64,000 nt of DNA from Streptomyces sp. BK208 (GCF_004364245.1 NZ_SOAV01000005.1:186001-250000); one strand, 5' to 3'; positions 34,717 through 43,678 are shown, counted from the first letter of the stretch. Translations and numbers: made by a program. The notes: generated by a model not told the origin, from the sequence alone.

Positions 34717-36417
34717 GTGGGACGCCACAGCCGCCGAGGACCCGCCCCGAAGGCCGACGCCGCGGACGCCGCCCCCGCGCGGGACAGCCGCCCGGGGCGG
34801 CCCGACCCGCGCCGAGCGGCCGAGCCCGCACAGGGACCGGCAGGGGCCTCGGAGCCGCACGGGACGCATGGGCCACAGGGGCCGCGTGGGTCGCGACAGC
34901 GGCAGAACGGGCCGACCGGGCCGCACGCGTCCGACCGGCCGGACTGGCCGCAGCGGGCGCCGGAGGGGATCCGTGGTGCGGCTCCGGGCGCGGTCCAGGA
35001 CGACCGTCAGGGGTACGCGGCCCCGGGGCACGGTCAGGGGCAGGACCGAGGTCCGGGTGCGCGGTTCCCGGACGGCACCCCGGCCCACGGGTTCCCACGG
35101 ATGGCGGACGGCACCCCCGCGCGGGGTGTCCCGCGGGTCACCGACGGCACCCCGGCGCACGGTGTGCCCAGGTACGCCGACGGCACCCCGGCGCACGGTG
35201 TGCCGGAGGTCCGGGGCGGCCACCCCGAGCAGCGGGAACCGGGTGGAGGCTGGGGCGAGCCGAGCGCGCGGCCCGGTGCCGGACCCGCGGCGGGGCCGCG
35301 CAACGGCGCCCCCGCGTCCTTCGCGCCGGCCTCGTCCTCCGGGACGTCCGTACCGTCCGTGCCCTTCCCGCGGCAGCGGCGCGGGTCCCAGGGCGGCGGC
35401 CCGCGCCAGGACTACCTGGACGCCTTCGAGGCGGACGACGACGTCTTCGCCGCCCGCCCCCCGCGCGGTGGCTCCGATGCGGGCCGGTCTGCCGACCCGC
35501 ACGCCTCCGTCACCGACCTGAGCGCTGCCGACGGTGCCGCCGCCGGGAACGGCGGCGGTGGTGGCGGCGTCGACGCGGACGGCCGGGGGCCCGCGGGTGA
35601 GCCCGCGCCGGCCAAGGGCGCGAAGGGGCGGACCTTCACGGGGATCGCGGCGGCCGCCGTCACCACGGTGCTCGCCGTCGTCGTGGCCGGGCAGGTGGCC
35701 GACGGGTCGGACGGGTCGGGCCTTGGCGCGCAGGCCGCCACCGGCCAGGCCAGGGACACCCACTCCGCGTCGCGGGACGACGTACGGCCGCCCGCCGCGT
35801 CCGAGGCCGCGGCGCCGCTGACGTACGAACAGAAGATGGGGAAGACGTACCCGATGAAGGCCACGCTCAAGGCCTCGGGGAAGTTCGACGCGGTCCCGGG
35901 CGCCGCCAAGGGGCCGGGGAAGGGGCAGAAGTACACCTACCGGGTGGACGTGGAGCAGGGGCTCGGTCTCGACGGCGAACTCTTCGCCGAGGCCGTGCAG
36001 AAGACGCTCAACGACGACCGGAGCTGGGCGCACGACGGCGCGCGCAGCTTCGAGCGCATCCACTCGGGACAGCCCGACTTCGTCATCACGCTGGCCAGCC
36101 CCGGCACCACCGCGCAGTGGTGCGCCAAGTCCGGCCTGGACACCACCGAGGACAACGTGTCCTGCGACTCGGCCGCCACCGACCGCGTGATGATCAATGC
36201 CTACCGGTGGGCGCAGGGCGCCGAGCCGTACGGCGACGCCATCCACGCGTACCGGCAGATGCTGATCAACCACGAGGTCGGTCACCGCATCGGTTTCAAC
36301 CACGTCACCTGCGACAAGGACGGCGAACTCGCCCCGGTCATGCAGCAGCAGACCAAGTTCGTCGACCACGACGGGATCGACTGCCGCCCCAACGCCTGGG
36401 CCTTCCCGAACGAGTGA
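34717..36417 (+). CDS. DUF3152 membrane-anchored metalloprotease-like protein
   Basis: The 566-residue protein has a long disordered N-terminal part (about 300 residues) with four near-repeats of DGTPAHGVP, a single membrane segment (GIAAAAVTTVLAVVVAGQ, about residue 308-326) and an outside DUF3152 domain. That domain contains HEVGHRIGFNH near residue 519, an HExxHxxGxxH zinc site as in metzincins, plus several Cys that could form disulfides. The mycobacterial counterpart is Rv3207c. Proteolytic activity is an inference from the motif. GTG 34717 is the start. Confidence 0.85.
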   Translation: MGRHSRRGPAPKADAADAAPARDSRPGRPDPRRAAEPAQGPAGASEPHGTHGPQGPRGSRQRQNGPTGPHASDRPDWPQRAPEGIRGAAPGAVQDDRQGYAAPGHGQGQDRGPGARFPDGTPAHGFPRMADGTPARGVPRVTDGTPAHGVPRYADGTPAHGVPEVRGGHPEQREPGGGWGEPSARPGAGPAAGPRNGAPASFAPASSSGTSVPSVPFPRQRRGSQGGGPRQDYLDAFEADDDVFAARPPRGGSDAGRSADPHASVTDLSAADGAAAGNGGGGGGVDADGRGPAGEPAPAKGAKGRTFTGIAAAAVTTVLAVVVAGQVADGSDGSGLGAQAATGQARDTHSASRDDVRPPAASEAAAPLTYEQKMGKTYPMKATLKASGKFDAVPGAAKGPGKGQKYTYRVDVEQGLGLDGELFAEAVQKTLNDDRSWAHDGARSFERIHSGQPDFVITLASPGTTAQWCAKSGLDTTEDNVSCDSAATDRVMINAYRWAQGAEPYGDAIHAYRQMLINHEVGHRIGFNHVTCDKDGELAPVMQQQTKFVDHDGIDCRPNAWAFPNE

Positions 36418-36518
36418 CCGGACAGGCCGGGCCCGTGCATCGCACAGAGTGACTGCTTGATCCCCTAGCGCGACCGAACGCGCGTTGCACGGGAAAGTTA
36501 CGACCGTTCACCCCTTTT

Positions 36519-36552
36519 GGTGGCGCGATGGACAACCGTCCATCGCGCCACC
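36519..36552. terminator. Perfect 15-bp hairpin between DUF3152 and the polysaccharide operon
   Basis: GGTGGCGCGATGGAC (36519-36533) pairs exactly with 36538-36552 around AACC. It can end the DUF3152 transcript and insulate the operon that follows. A second 8-bp stem (36582-36589 with 36598-36605) lies between it and the glycosyltransferase start. Confidence 0.75.
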
Positions 36553-36632
36553 TCCTTGTCCGCATACGTTCGTCCCGCTGCGAGCCGCCGGGCCAACGGC
36601 GGCTCCCCAAAAGGGAGATCGGGGGTGCGCGC

Positions 36633-38513
36633 GTGCGCATCGGACTGCTTACGGAGGGTGGCTATCCGTATGTGAGCGGTGAGGCCGGGGCCTGGTGCGA
36701 CCGGCTCGTGCGCGGTCTTGAGCAGCACGAGTTCGACGTCTACGCGCTCAGCCGCAGCGAACGCGAGGAGGCCGGGGGATGGGTCCCGCTGCCGCCGCAG
36801 GTCGGGCGGGTGCGCACCGCCGCGCTGTGGGAGACCGAGGACGACGGCGTCGTCCTCGGACGGCGCGCGCGCCGGCGCTTCGCCGAGTACTACGGCGAGC
36901 TGGCCACCGCCCTGTGCGCCACCGCCTCCGTTGACCCGTCCGCGGGCACGGAGGAAGTGCCGGACGGCCGGTCGGCCCTTGAGGCGGACCGTTTCGCCAC
37001 CGCCCTGTACGGTCTCGCCGAACTCGCCCGGGACGAGGGCGGACTGCCCGTCGCGCTGCGCTCGGAGACCGCTGTGCGCGCCCTGGAACGCGCCTGCCGT
37101 GCGCCCGGCGCCCACCGCTCCGCGCGCGGGGCACGCGTTCCCGACCTGCTGGCCGTCGCCGCGCGCCTGGAACGCGCTCTGCGCCCCCTGTCCCTGGACT
37201 GGTACGAGGACGACGACCTCGGCTCGGTGGACCTGTGCCACGCGGCCTCCGGCGGCACGGCCGCCCTGCCGGGGCTGCTCGCCCGGCACTTCTGCGACGT
37301 CCCCCTGCTGGTGACCGAGTACGGCGTGCGACTGCGGACGCACTACCTGACGGAACCCGATTCCTCGCCCGCGATACGGTCCCTGCTCGCCGCCTTCCAC
37401 GGCCGGCTGGCCGCCGAGACCTATCGGCAGGCGGCCCTGATCACGCCCGGGAACGCGCACGCCCGCCGCTGGCAGGAACGCTGCGGGGCGGACCGCGCCA
37501 AGCTGCGTACGGTCCACCCGGGCATGGACGCGGCCCCCTTCGCCGAGGCGGGGGAGTCCCCGGAGTGCGCGGACCCGCAGACCCTCGTCTGGGTCGGACG
37601 CGTCGAGCCGGCCAAGGATCTGGTCTCGCTGCTGCACGCCTTCGCCGAGATCCGCAGGGCGGAGCCGACGGCACGCCTCAGGATCGTGGGCGCCCCGGCC
37701 GGACCCGAGGGCGCCGCCTACCTCGCCCACTGCAAGGGCCTTGCCGCGCAGCTCTTCCCCGACGAGGCGGACGGTCCGCACGCCGTCGGCCGCAACCCGG
37801 TCTCCTTCGAGGAGATCGGCGGACCCGAACTGCCCTCCCGCGCCCACGCCTACGCCTCGGGCACCCTGGTGGTGCTCTCCAGCGTCGTCGAAGGGTTCCC
37901 GGCCGGGCTCGTCGAGGCCATGTTCTGCGGCCGCGCGACGGTGTCCACGGATGTCGGCGCGGTGGTCGAGGCCATCGGCGGCACCGGACTCGTCGTGCCC
38001 CCGCGCAATCCGCGGGCGCTCGCCGAGGCGTGCATCGCGCTGTTGCGCGACCCCGAGCGCCGCGACCGCCTGGGCGCCGCCGCGCGCGCCCGCGCACTGG
38101 AACTCTTCACCGTCGAGCAGAACACCACGGCGTTCCACTGCATGTACCTGGAGATCCTCTCGCGCACCCCGGCCCGCCGGGTCGTCCTCGACGACACCGG
38201 CGAGCCCCTGCCCTTCGGGGTCCCGGCCGAAGCCCACGTCCCCGGGCGCTGGAGCGACGCCGCGGCCCGTGTCGCGGCCAGGGGCGGTCCCGGGTCGGCC
38301 CGGAACGGACCCGGCTGGGTCACGGACGGCCCGGTCCGGGCCACGGACATGCGGGTCGCGGACAGCCCTGTCCGGGGCACCGGCAGCCCGGTCCGGGACA
38401 CCGACAGCCCGGCCAGGGCGACGGATCCGGTCTCGGCGGCGGCTCGGGTCCCGGCGGCGGCTCCGGTCCCTGCGGCCGCTTCCGTCTCGGCGACCGAGGG
38501 GGCCTCCCGATGA
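36633..38513 (+). CDS. PelF-type GT4 glycosyltransferase
   Basis: The 626-residue protein opens with RIGLLTEGGYPYVSGEAGAW, the signature of the PelF/DUF3492 domain. Later it has the GT4 nucleotide-sugar site (WVGRVEPAKDL) and the EX7E motif EGFPAGLVEAM at about residues 420-430. PelF is the cytoplasmic polymerase of Pel, an amino-sugar exopolysaccharide. The last 110 residues are Ala/Pro/Asp-rich and look disordered. GTG 36633 is chosen because homology starts there. The stop overlaps the next start by 4 bp (ATGA). Confidence 0.85.
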   Translation: MRIGLLTEGGYPYVSGEAGAWCDRLVRGLEQHEFDVYALSRSEREEAGGWVPLPPQVGRVRTAALWETEDDGVVLGRRARRRFAEYYGELATALCATASVDPSAGTEEVPDGRSALEADRFATALYGLAELARDEGGLPVALRSETAVRALERACRAPGAHRSARGARVPDLLAVAARLERALRPLSLDWYEDDDLGSVDLCHAASGGTAALPGLLARHFCDVPLLVTEYGVRLRTHYLTEPDSSPAIRSLLAAFHGRLAAETYRQAALITPGNAHARRWQERCGADRAKLRTVHPGMDAAPFAEAGESPECADPQTLVWVGRVEPAKDLVSLLHAFAEIRRAEPTARLRIVGAPAGPEGAAYLAHCKGLAAQLFPDEADGPHAVGRNPVSFEEIGGPELPSRAHAYASGTLVVLSSVVEGFPAGLVEAMFCGRATVSTDVGAVVEAIGGTGLVVPPRNPRALAEACIALLRDPERRDRLGAAARARALELFTVEQNTTAFHCMYLEILSRTPARRVVLDDTGEPLPFGVPAEAHVPGRWSDAAARVAARGGPGSARNGPGWVTDGPVRATDMRVADSPVRGTGSPVRDTDSPARATDPVSAAARVPAAAPVPAAASVSATEGASR

Positions 38514-40114
38514 GCGACCTCGGCGAACTGGACCGGCCCGAGACCCCGCGCAGCCCGGGCGCCTGGGACGAACGCTCGCAGAAGTTCCTGACCGACGGGG
38601 CCGACGCGGCTGGTGCGGCCGGTGCGGCCGGTGCGGCCGGTGCGGCCTGTGTGGCTGACGGGGCCGAAGCGGCTGTCGCGGCCGGTGCGGCTGGCGGAAC
38701 CGGCGCGGTCGGCGCTGTCGGCGCTGTCGGCGCAGCCTGTGTAGCCGACGTGGTTGACGCGGCTGACGTGTCTCGTGTGGCTGACCTGGTCGACGGCACC
38801 GCCTCGGTCGGCATGGCTCCCGACGCGAGGGCGGGCCGGCGGGACGGCCGGCGCCCCGCGGAGGACGGGCGCCTGTCGGAAGGCGGGCGGCTTCGCGGAG
38901 GCGTCGGTCGGGGAGCGGGCCGCCGGGAGGACGACGGTCGAGCGGGGCGCGGCCACGCTGCGGAGGCCCGCGACGGCAGGCAGACGCCGCCCGTGTCGGC
39001 CGTACGCCGTGCCACCGCCGACCCGGTGAAAGGGTTGCTGCACCGGCACCGCGCACTGTGCGAACGCGCCGTCGACCCGCTGGAGATCGCGGCGGGGCTG
39101 GAGGCGCACGGCGTCACCGACCGGACCGCCGCCCGCTTCCGCCACCGGGACGTCTTCTCCCTCGCCGAGGAGATGTACGCCCGTGTCCCGCGCGACGGCG
39201 ACGCCCCGGCCGGCCCGGACACCGACACCCTGGCCGGCCCCGAGGACGCCCCGGCACCACTGCAACGCAGGCCGCGCACCGCCGTGTTCGTCCTCGCCCT
39301 GCTGCCCGGCGTGCTGTGCGCCGCCGCCTTCGCCGGACTGCGTCTGACCGAGGGCCGGCCACGCCTGATCACGGCCTTCGTCGGACTCCTCGCGGTGACC
39401 CTGGCCCTCGGCGCGGCACTGCGCCGCGGGCCGCTGAGCGCCACGACGCACACCACCAGCACCTGGACCTGCTGGCTCGTCGGCTACGCCCTCCTCGGCG
39501 ACGGGCTCCTCGACACCACCGTCGGAGGCGGGCCTGACGGCCTCCCCGACGGCACCGCCGACGGCCCGTGGCCCGTCGCCCTCGCCCCGGTCCTGGCGCT
39601 CGCGCTGTCCTGCGCACCCGCGACCGGAACCGCCCACCTCTTCGCCGCCGGCGCCCGCCGCAGACTGACGTCCAGCCGTGGCCTGGCCGACTTCGCCGCC
39701 TCCGTACGCCCTCTGTTGCTCGGCACGTTCGCCCTCTACCTGGGAGCCCTCGCGGCCCTGCTCGCCCTGACCGGTGCCGCCCTCGGGGAGCCCGCCGGCC
39801 TGCCCCAGGGCCTCGCCCTGGGTGCCCTGCTGCTGCTCGCCCGGCTGCTCACCGTGCACGGTCACGCCCATGCCGCCACGCTCGTCCTGGCCGTCACGGC
39901 CACCGCCGAGGCGGCCGGACTGGCCACGCTCTTCGCCGGCCGTCTCCCCGGCTGCGGCTTCCTGAGCGTTCCCGTGGAGACCCTGGTCGGCGTCTGCGGC
40001 CCGGCAGGTCTCCCGACGGCCGCCTGCGGCATCGGCGCCCTGGCCCTCCTGGTGCACGCCTGCCGCCGCCTGACCAGGGCCTCGGCCCACGCGCCCGCGG
40101 AGCCGACCCGGTGA
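38510..40114 (+). CDS. Polytopic membrane protein of the PelF-linked operon
   Basis: The 534-residue protein starts at ATG 38510 inside the glycosyltransferase stop. Residues 1-165 are low in complexity (GAAGAAGAAG runs). A conserved-looking segment DPLEIAAGLEAHGVTDRTAA and FRHRDVFSLAEEMYARV follows, then about eight membrane helices from residue 255 to the end. It is not recognisably PelG (a MOP-type exporter) by motif, but it sits where a membrane partner of PelF is expected. I do not know its function. Confidence 0.75.
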   Translation: MSDLGELDRPETPRSPGAWDERSQKFLTDGADAAGAAGAAGAAGAACVADGAEAAVAAGAAGGTGAVGAVGAVGAACVADVVDAADVSRVADLVDGTASVGMAPDARAGRRDGRRPAEDGRLSEGGRLRGGVGRGAGRREDDGRAGRGHAAEARDGRQTPPVSAVRRATADPVKGLLHRHRALCERAVDPLEIAAGLEAHGVTDRTAARFRHRDVFSLAEEMYARVPRDGDAPAGPDTDTLAGPEDAPAPLQRRPRTAVFVLALLPGVLCAAAFAGLRLTEGRPRLITAFVGLLAVTLALGAALRRGPLSATTHTTSTWTCWLVGYALLGDGLLDTTVGGGPDGLPDGTADGPWPVALAPVLALALSCAPATGTAHLFAAGARRRLTSSRGLADFAASVRPLLLGTFALYLGALAALLALTGAALGEPAGLPQGLALGALLLLARLLTVHGHAHAATLVLAVTATAEAAGLATLFAGRLPGCGFLSVPVETLVGVCGPAGLPTAACGIGALALLVHACRRLTRASAHAPAEPTR

Positions 40115-40230
40115 GCGCGCACCCGGACCGCCCCGTACACGTCCACGACACCCTCGTATCGCCCGTATCGCCCGTATCTCCCGCATCACCGGTATCACCC
40201 GTATCACCCTTTGAAGGAGCCCCCAGATGA
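40111..40230 (+). CDS. 39-residue mini-ORF with tandem SPV repeats
   Basis: GTG 40111 overlaps the preceding stop (GTGA). The frame runs through a 9-bp tandem repeat (about six units near GTATCGCCC, 40155-40207) and encodes repeated VSP triplets, then FEGAPR. Its stop overlaps the next mini-ORF start. It may serve to carry ribosomes across the gap rather than to make a working peptide. Confidence 0.4.
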   Translation: MSAHPDRPVHVHDTLVSPVSPVSPASPVSPVSPFEGAPR

Positions 40231-40274
40231 CCACCTCCCGACCCGACGCCTCGGCACCGGGAGCCGCCCGATGA
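40227..40274 (+). CDS. 15-residue mini-ORF coupled to the epimerase start
   Basis: ATG 40227 has a strong ribosome site (AAGGAG, 7-base spacing) and encodes MTTSRPDASAPGAAR. Its stop overlaps the epimerase ATG as ATGA. The site is better than the epimerase's own, so this may be a translational-coupling leader. No function of the peptide is claimed. Confidence 0.45.
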   Translation: MTTSRPDASAPGAAR

Positions 40275-41329
40275 GAGTCCTGCTGATCGGAGCCAACGGC
40301 TACATCGGCCGCTTCGTCGCCGACCGTCTGCTCGCCGACCCCGCCGTCCAGCTCACCGCCCTCGGCCGCGGTGACGACGCCGACGTCCGCTTCGACCTCG
40401 CCACCGGAAGCCCCGGCGCCCTCACCCGCTTCCTCGACGCCGTCCATCCCGGAGTGGTCGTCAACTGCGCGGGCGCCACCCGGGGCGGCGCCCGCGAACT
40501 CACCCGGCACAACACCGTCGCCGTCGCCACCGTCTGCGAGGCCCTGCGCCGCAGCGGCTGCGGCGCCCGTCTGGTGCAGGTCGGCTGCAGCGCCGAGTAC
40601 GGCCCCAGCCAGCCCGGCTCGTCCACCGCGGAGGACGCCGTGCCCCGCCCCGGCGGCCCGTACGGCGTCAGCAAACTCGCCGCGACCGAACTCGTCCTCG
40701 GCTCCGGCCTGGACGCCGTCGTCCTGCGGGTCTTCTCACCCGCGGGGCCCGGCACGCCCGCCGGCTCCCCGCTGGGCCGGCTGGCCGAGGCCATGCGGCG
40801 CGCGATGCAGTCCGGGGACGGCGAACTGCGCCTCGGCGGCCTGGGCGCCCAGCGGGACTTCATCGACGTCCGCGACGTCGCCCGCGCGGTGCACGCCGCC
40901 TCGCTCTCCGCGGCCCAGGGCGTCATCAACATCGGCTCCGGCCGTGCCGTACGCCTGCGCGACGCCGCCGCCACCCTCGCCCGGGTCGCCGGATACGGCG
41001 GCACCCTGCACGAACTCGACGGCCCCCCGGGGGTACTGCGGCCCACCATCGGCCATCCCCGCACCGAGTCCGTCGGCCACCGGGTCGACGCCCTGGGCCA
41101 TCACCGCACCGACGCCCTCGGCCACCACCGTCCGGACCCCCTCGGGAGCCGCGGCGAGCGCACCGACCCCGAGCACCCGGCACCGGCCCCCCACCCGTAC
41201 CCCGACGGCTGCGGCAGCTGGCAGCAGGCCGATGTGCGCACCGCACGCGACCGGCTCGGCTGGCGGCCCCGGATCGGCCTCGAGGAGTCCCTCGCCGACA
41301 TCTGGATGGAGGCGGCGTGCCGTATCTGA
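40271..41329 (+). CDS. NAD-dependent sugar-nucleotide epimerase/dehydratase (extended SDR)
   Basis: The 352-residue protein begins MRVLLIGANGYIGRF, the GxxGxxG Rossmann motif, and has the YxxxK catalytic pair in YGVSK with the usual Ser/Thr region (GCSAEYG). LGAQRDFIDVRDVARA matches GalE/RmlB-type enzymes. A Pro/His-rich insert (HRVDALGHHRTDALGHHR) precedes the last 40 residues. In this operon a UDP-GlcNAc to UDP-GalNAc epimerase would fit, but the substrate is inferred. It overlaps its upstream mini-ORF and the downstream gene. Confidence 0.85.
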   Translation: MRVLLIGANGYIGRFVADRLLADPAVQLTALGRGDDADVRFDLATGSPGALTRFLDAVHPGVVVNCAGATRGGARELTRHNTVAVATVCEALRRSGCGARLVQVGCSAEYGPSQPGSSTAEDAVPRPGGPYGVSKLAATELVLGSGLDAVVLRVFSPAGPGTPAGSPLGRLAEAMRRAMQSGDGELRLGGLGAQRDFIDVRDVARAVHAASLSAAQGVINIGSGRAVRLRDAAATLARVAGYGGTLHELDGPPGVLRPTIGHPRTESVGHRVDALGHHRTDALGHHRPDPLGSRGERTDPEHPAPAPHPYPDGCGSWQQADVRTARDRLGWRPRIGLEESLADIWMEAACRI

Positions 41330-42066
41330 CCAGCACCAGAGCGGGCACCGCGAGCACCGGCGTCCGTACCGGCTTCGGCGTCCCGGGGCTGGCCCACCCA
41401 CTCGTCGCCCCCGACGAGTGGGCGGGCCTCGGCTGCCCCGGCACCCCGCTGCACTGGGTCGTCCTGAACGTCGCCGACGGTCCCGGTGCCCACCCCGACC
41501 CGCGCTGCCTGGAGGCCGCCGGGCGCCTGCGCAACGCGGGTGTCCGCGTCCTCGGGCACCTCGACGCCGCTCACGGGGCCCGCAGTCTGGGGGAGCAGGT
41601 CTCCGACGCCCACCGCTACCTCGACTGGTACCAGGTCGACGGCTTCCTCCTCGACCACTGCCCCTCGGACCGGGCCGCCCTTCCGGAGGTCCGCCGCACG
41701 GTCAGCACCCTCCGGGCGAGCCGTGACGATGCCCACATCGTGCTCGGACACGGCGCCCACCCGTACCCCGGATACGCCGAGAACGCCGACCAGCTCGTCA
41801 CCTTCTCCGGCTCCTGGGCCGACTACCGCTGGTCCCAGGCGGCCGAGTGGAGCGCCGACTATCCGCCCGACCGCTTCTGCCACTTCGTCCACGGTGTGCC
41901 GCGCGGGCACCTGGAGGAGGCGCTGCGCATCGCCCGCTGGCAGGGAGCCGCGACCATCTGGTTCACCGACCGCACGGACTGCGGCGGGCGCACCGACCCC
42001 TGGGAGACGATGCCCGGCTACTGGGACGAAATCGTCTCGCGGGTCGGGACAGGTGTCTCGGAATGA
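41317..42066 (+). CDS. Spherulin-4 family (GH135-like) protein
   Basis: The 249-residue protein matches the spherulation-specific family 4: VVLNVADGPG, HLDAAHG, WYQVDGFLLDHCP and LGHGAHPYPGY, with Asp and Asn residues at the expected (beta/alpha)8 strand ends. The fungal member Sph3 (GH135) cleaves galactosaminogalactan. No signal peptide is visible (start MPYLTSTRAG), so the enzyme seems to stay inside the cell unless exported in another way. GTG 41317 lies within the epimerase gene (13-bp overlap), so it belongs to the operon. Confidence 0.8.
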   Translation: MPYLTSTRAGTASTGVRTGFGVPGLAHPLVAPDEWAGLGCPGTPLHWVVLNVADGPGAHPDPRCLEAAGRLRNAGVRVLGHLDAAHGARSLGEQVSDAHRYLDWYQVDGFLLDHCPSDRAALPEVRRTVSTLRASRDDAHIVLGHGAHPYPGYAENADQLVTFSGSWADYRWSQAAEWSADYPPDRFCHFVHGVPRGHLEEALRIARWQGAATIWFTDRTDCGGRTDPWETMPGYWDEIVSRVGTGVSE

Positions 42067-42129
42067 AAAAGGCCGTGGCAGTGTTACCGGGAGAACAACC
42101 GTAACCACTGACCGACCAACGGAGTCCCC

Positions 42130-43308
42130 GTGTCGCTGCCACCCCTGGTCGAGCCGGCCGCCGAGCTCACCGTAGACGAGGTCCGCAGGTACTCCCGCCA
42201 CCTGATCATCCCCGATGTGGGGATGGACGGGCAGAAGCGGCTGAAGAACGCCAAGGTGCTCGCCGTGGGCGCGGGCGGCCTCGGCTCGCCGACCCTGATG
42301 TACCTGGCGGCAGCCGGTGTCGGCACGCTCGGCATCATCGAGTTCGACGAGGTCGACGAGTCCAACCTGCAGCGGCAGGTCATCCACAGCCAGGCCGACA
42401 TCGGCCGGCCCAAGGCCGAGTCCGCCCGTGACACCATCAAGGGCATCAACCCCCTGGTGGAGGTGGTCCTTCACCAGGAGCGGCTCGAGGCCGACAACGT
42501 GATGGACATCTTCAGCCAGTACGACCTGATCGTCGACGGCACGGACAACTTCGCGACCCGCTACCTGGTCAACGACGCCTGCGTGCTGCTGAACAAGCCC
42601 TACGTGTGGGGCTCGATCTACCGCTTCGACGGCCAGGCCTCCGTCTTCTGGTCCGAGCACGGCCCCTGCTACCGCTGCCTCTACCCGGAGCCCCCGCCCC
42701 CCGGCATGGTCCCCTCCTGCGCCGAGGGCGGCGTGCTGGGCGTGCTCTGCGCGTCCATCGGCTCCATCCAGACCAACGAGGCCATCAAGCTCCTCGCGGG
42801 CATCGGCGAGCCGCTGCTCGGCCGCCTGATGATCTACGACGCTCTGGAGATGACGTACCGCCAGGTCAAGGTCCGCAAGGACCCCAACTGCGCGGTCTGC
42901 GGCGAGAACCCGACCGTCACCGAGCTCATCGACTACGAGGCCTTCTGCGGCGTCGTGTCCGAGGAGGCCCAGGCGGCGGCCGCCGACTCCACGATCACTC
43001 CCAAGCAGCTCAAGGAGTGGATCGACGACGGTGAGAACATCGAGCTCATCGACGTCCGCGAGCCGAACGAGTTCGAGATCGTCTCCATTCCGGGCGCCCG
43101 CCTGATCCCGAAGAACGAGTTCCTCATGGGCTCGGCCCTGGAGAGCCTCCCGCAGGACAAGAAGATCGTCTTGAACTGCAAGACGGGTGTCCGCAGTGCG
43201 GAAGTCCTCGCGGTCCTCAAGTCCGCCGGCTTCTCGGACGCCGTCCACGTCGGCGGCGGCGTGATCGGCTGGGTCAACCAGATCGAGCCGGAGAAGCCCG
43301 TCTACTGA
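42130..43308 (+). CDS. moeZ: Adenylyltransferase/sulfurtransferase MoeZ
   Basis: The 392-residue protein joins a ThiF/MoeB domain (GAGGLGS at 47-53; Zn pairs CYRC and CAVC) to a C-terminal rhodanese domain with the active loop CKTGVRS (Cys350). MoeZ adenylates the C-terminus of sulfur-carrier proteins and hands over sulfur for molybdopterin, thiamine or cysteine-like pathways, and in streptomycetes for some sulfur-containing natural products. GTG 42130 has GGAG upstream. The counterpart Rv3206c lies in the same block of M. tuberculosis. An excellent terminator follows. Confidence 0.95.
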   Translation: MSLPPLVEPAAELTVDEVRRYSRHLIIPDVGMDGQKRLKNAKVLAVGAGGLGSPTLMYLAAAGVGTLGIIEFDEVDESNLQRQVIHSQADIGRPKAESARDTIKGINPLVEVVLHQERLEADNVMDIFSQYDLIVDGTDNFATRYLVNDACVLLNKPYVWGSIYRFDGQASVFWSEHGPCYRCLYPEPPPPGMVPSCAEGGVLGVLCASIGSIQTNEAIKLLAGIGEPLLGRLMIYDALEMTYRQVKVRKDPNCAVCGENPTVTELIDYEAFCGVVSEEAQAAAADSTITPKQLKEWIDDGENIELIDVREPNEFEIVSIPGARLIPKNEFLMGSALESLPQDKKIVLNCKTGVRSAEVLAVLKSAGFSDAVHVGGGVIGWVNQIEPEKPVY

Positions 43309-43336
43309 TCACCGGCACCGCCCACCGGCGAGGCTG

Positions 43337-43380
43337 AAGAAGCCCACGGCTCTGACCAGTTCAGAAGCCGTGGGCTTCTT
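43337..43380. terminator. Strong terminator after moeZ
   Basis: AAGAAGCCCACGGCTCTGA (43337-43355) pairs with 43361-43380 with one bulged A, and the right arm ends in CTTCTTT. It is a textbook intrinsic terminator, and its left end AAAG-like side also allows termination of the small gene on the other strand. Confidence 0.9.
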
Positions 43381-43424
43381 TGCTTGTCGCTTGGCTTCGA
43401 ACTGCCCCGGACAGCACCCGGACG

Positions 43425-43598
43425 TCACCTGCTGCAGGCGGCAGCGGCCCCGAGAATCACAAGGGCGACCAGGAACATCGCCACACAGCCGCCTACAGCA
43501 CTCTCCGTCTCGGCGATGATTCCCTTGGGCTTCGGTCGAGACCTCTCGTAGTCGCGGATGCCCCGTGCCACCGCGCGCCTGATCTCGTCTTCGTCCAC
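43425..43598 (-). CDS. Small membrane protein (57 residues)
   Basis: GTG 43598 follows GGGGAGAG. The protein starts MDEDEIRRAVARGIRDYERS, an acidic/basic amphipathic helix, then RPKPKGIIAETES, and ends with one membrane segment (GGCVAMFLVALVILGAAAA) and CSR. The frame is supported by the ribosome site and by typical third-position GC. It is read between the tRNA and the moeZ terminator. Function unknown. Confidence 0.65.
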   Translation of the reverse strand: MDEDEIRRAVARGIRDYERSRPKPKGIIAETESAVGGCVAMFLVALVILGAAAACSR

Positions 43599-43678
43599 GT
43601 GCTCTCCCCGCGTCCTGAACCAACACGGGCAACCTACCGTTGCAGTAACCGCCGTTTCGCGGGGGAGGTCGGAACGGG

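Noticed and set aside
43309..43632. A 107-codon frame on the minus strand
   Set aside because: Another minus-strand frame (43425-43598) has a ribosome site and a sensible small membrane protein, while this one runs through the moeZ terminator.
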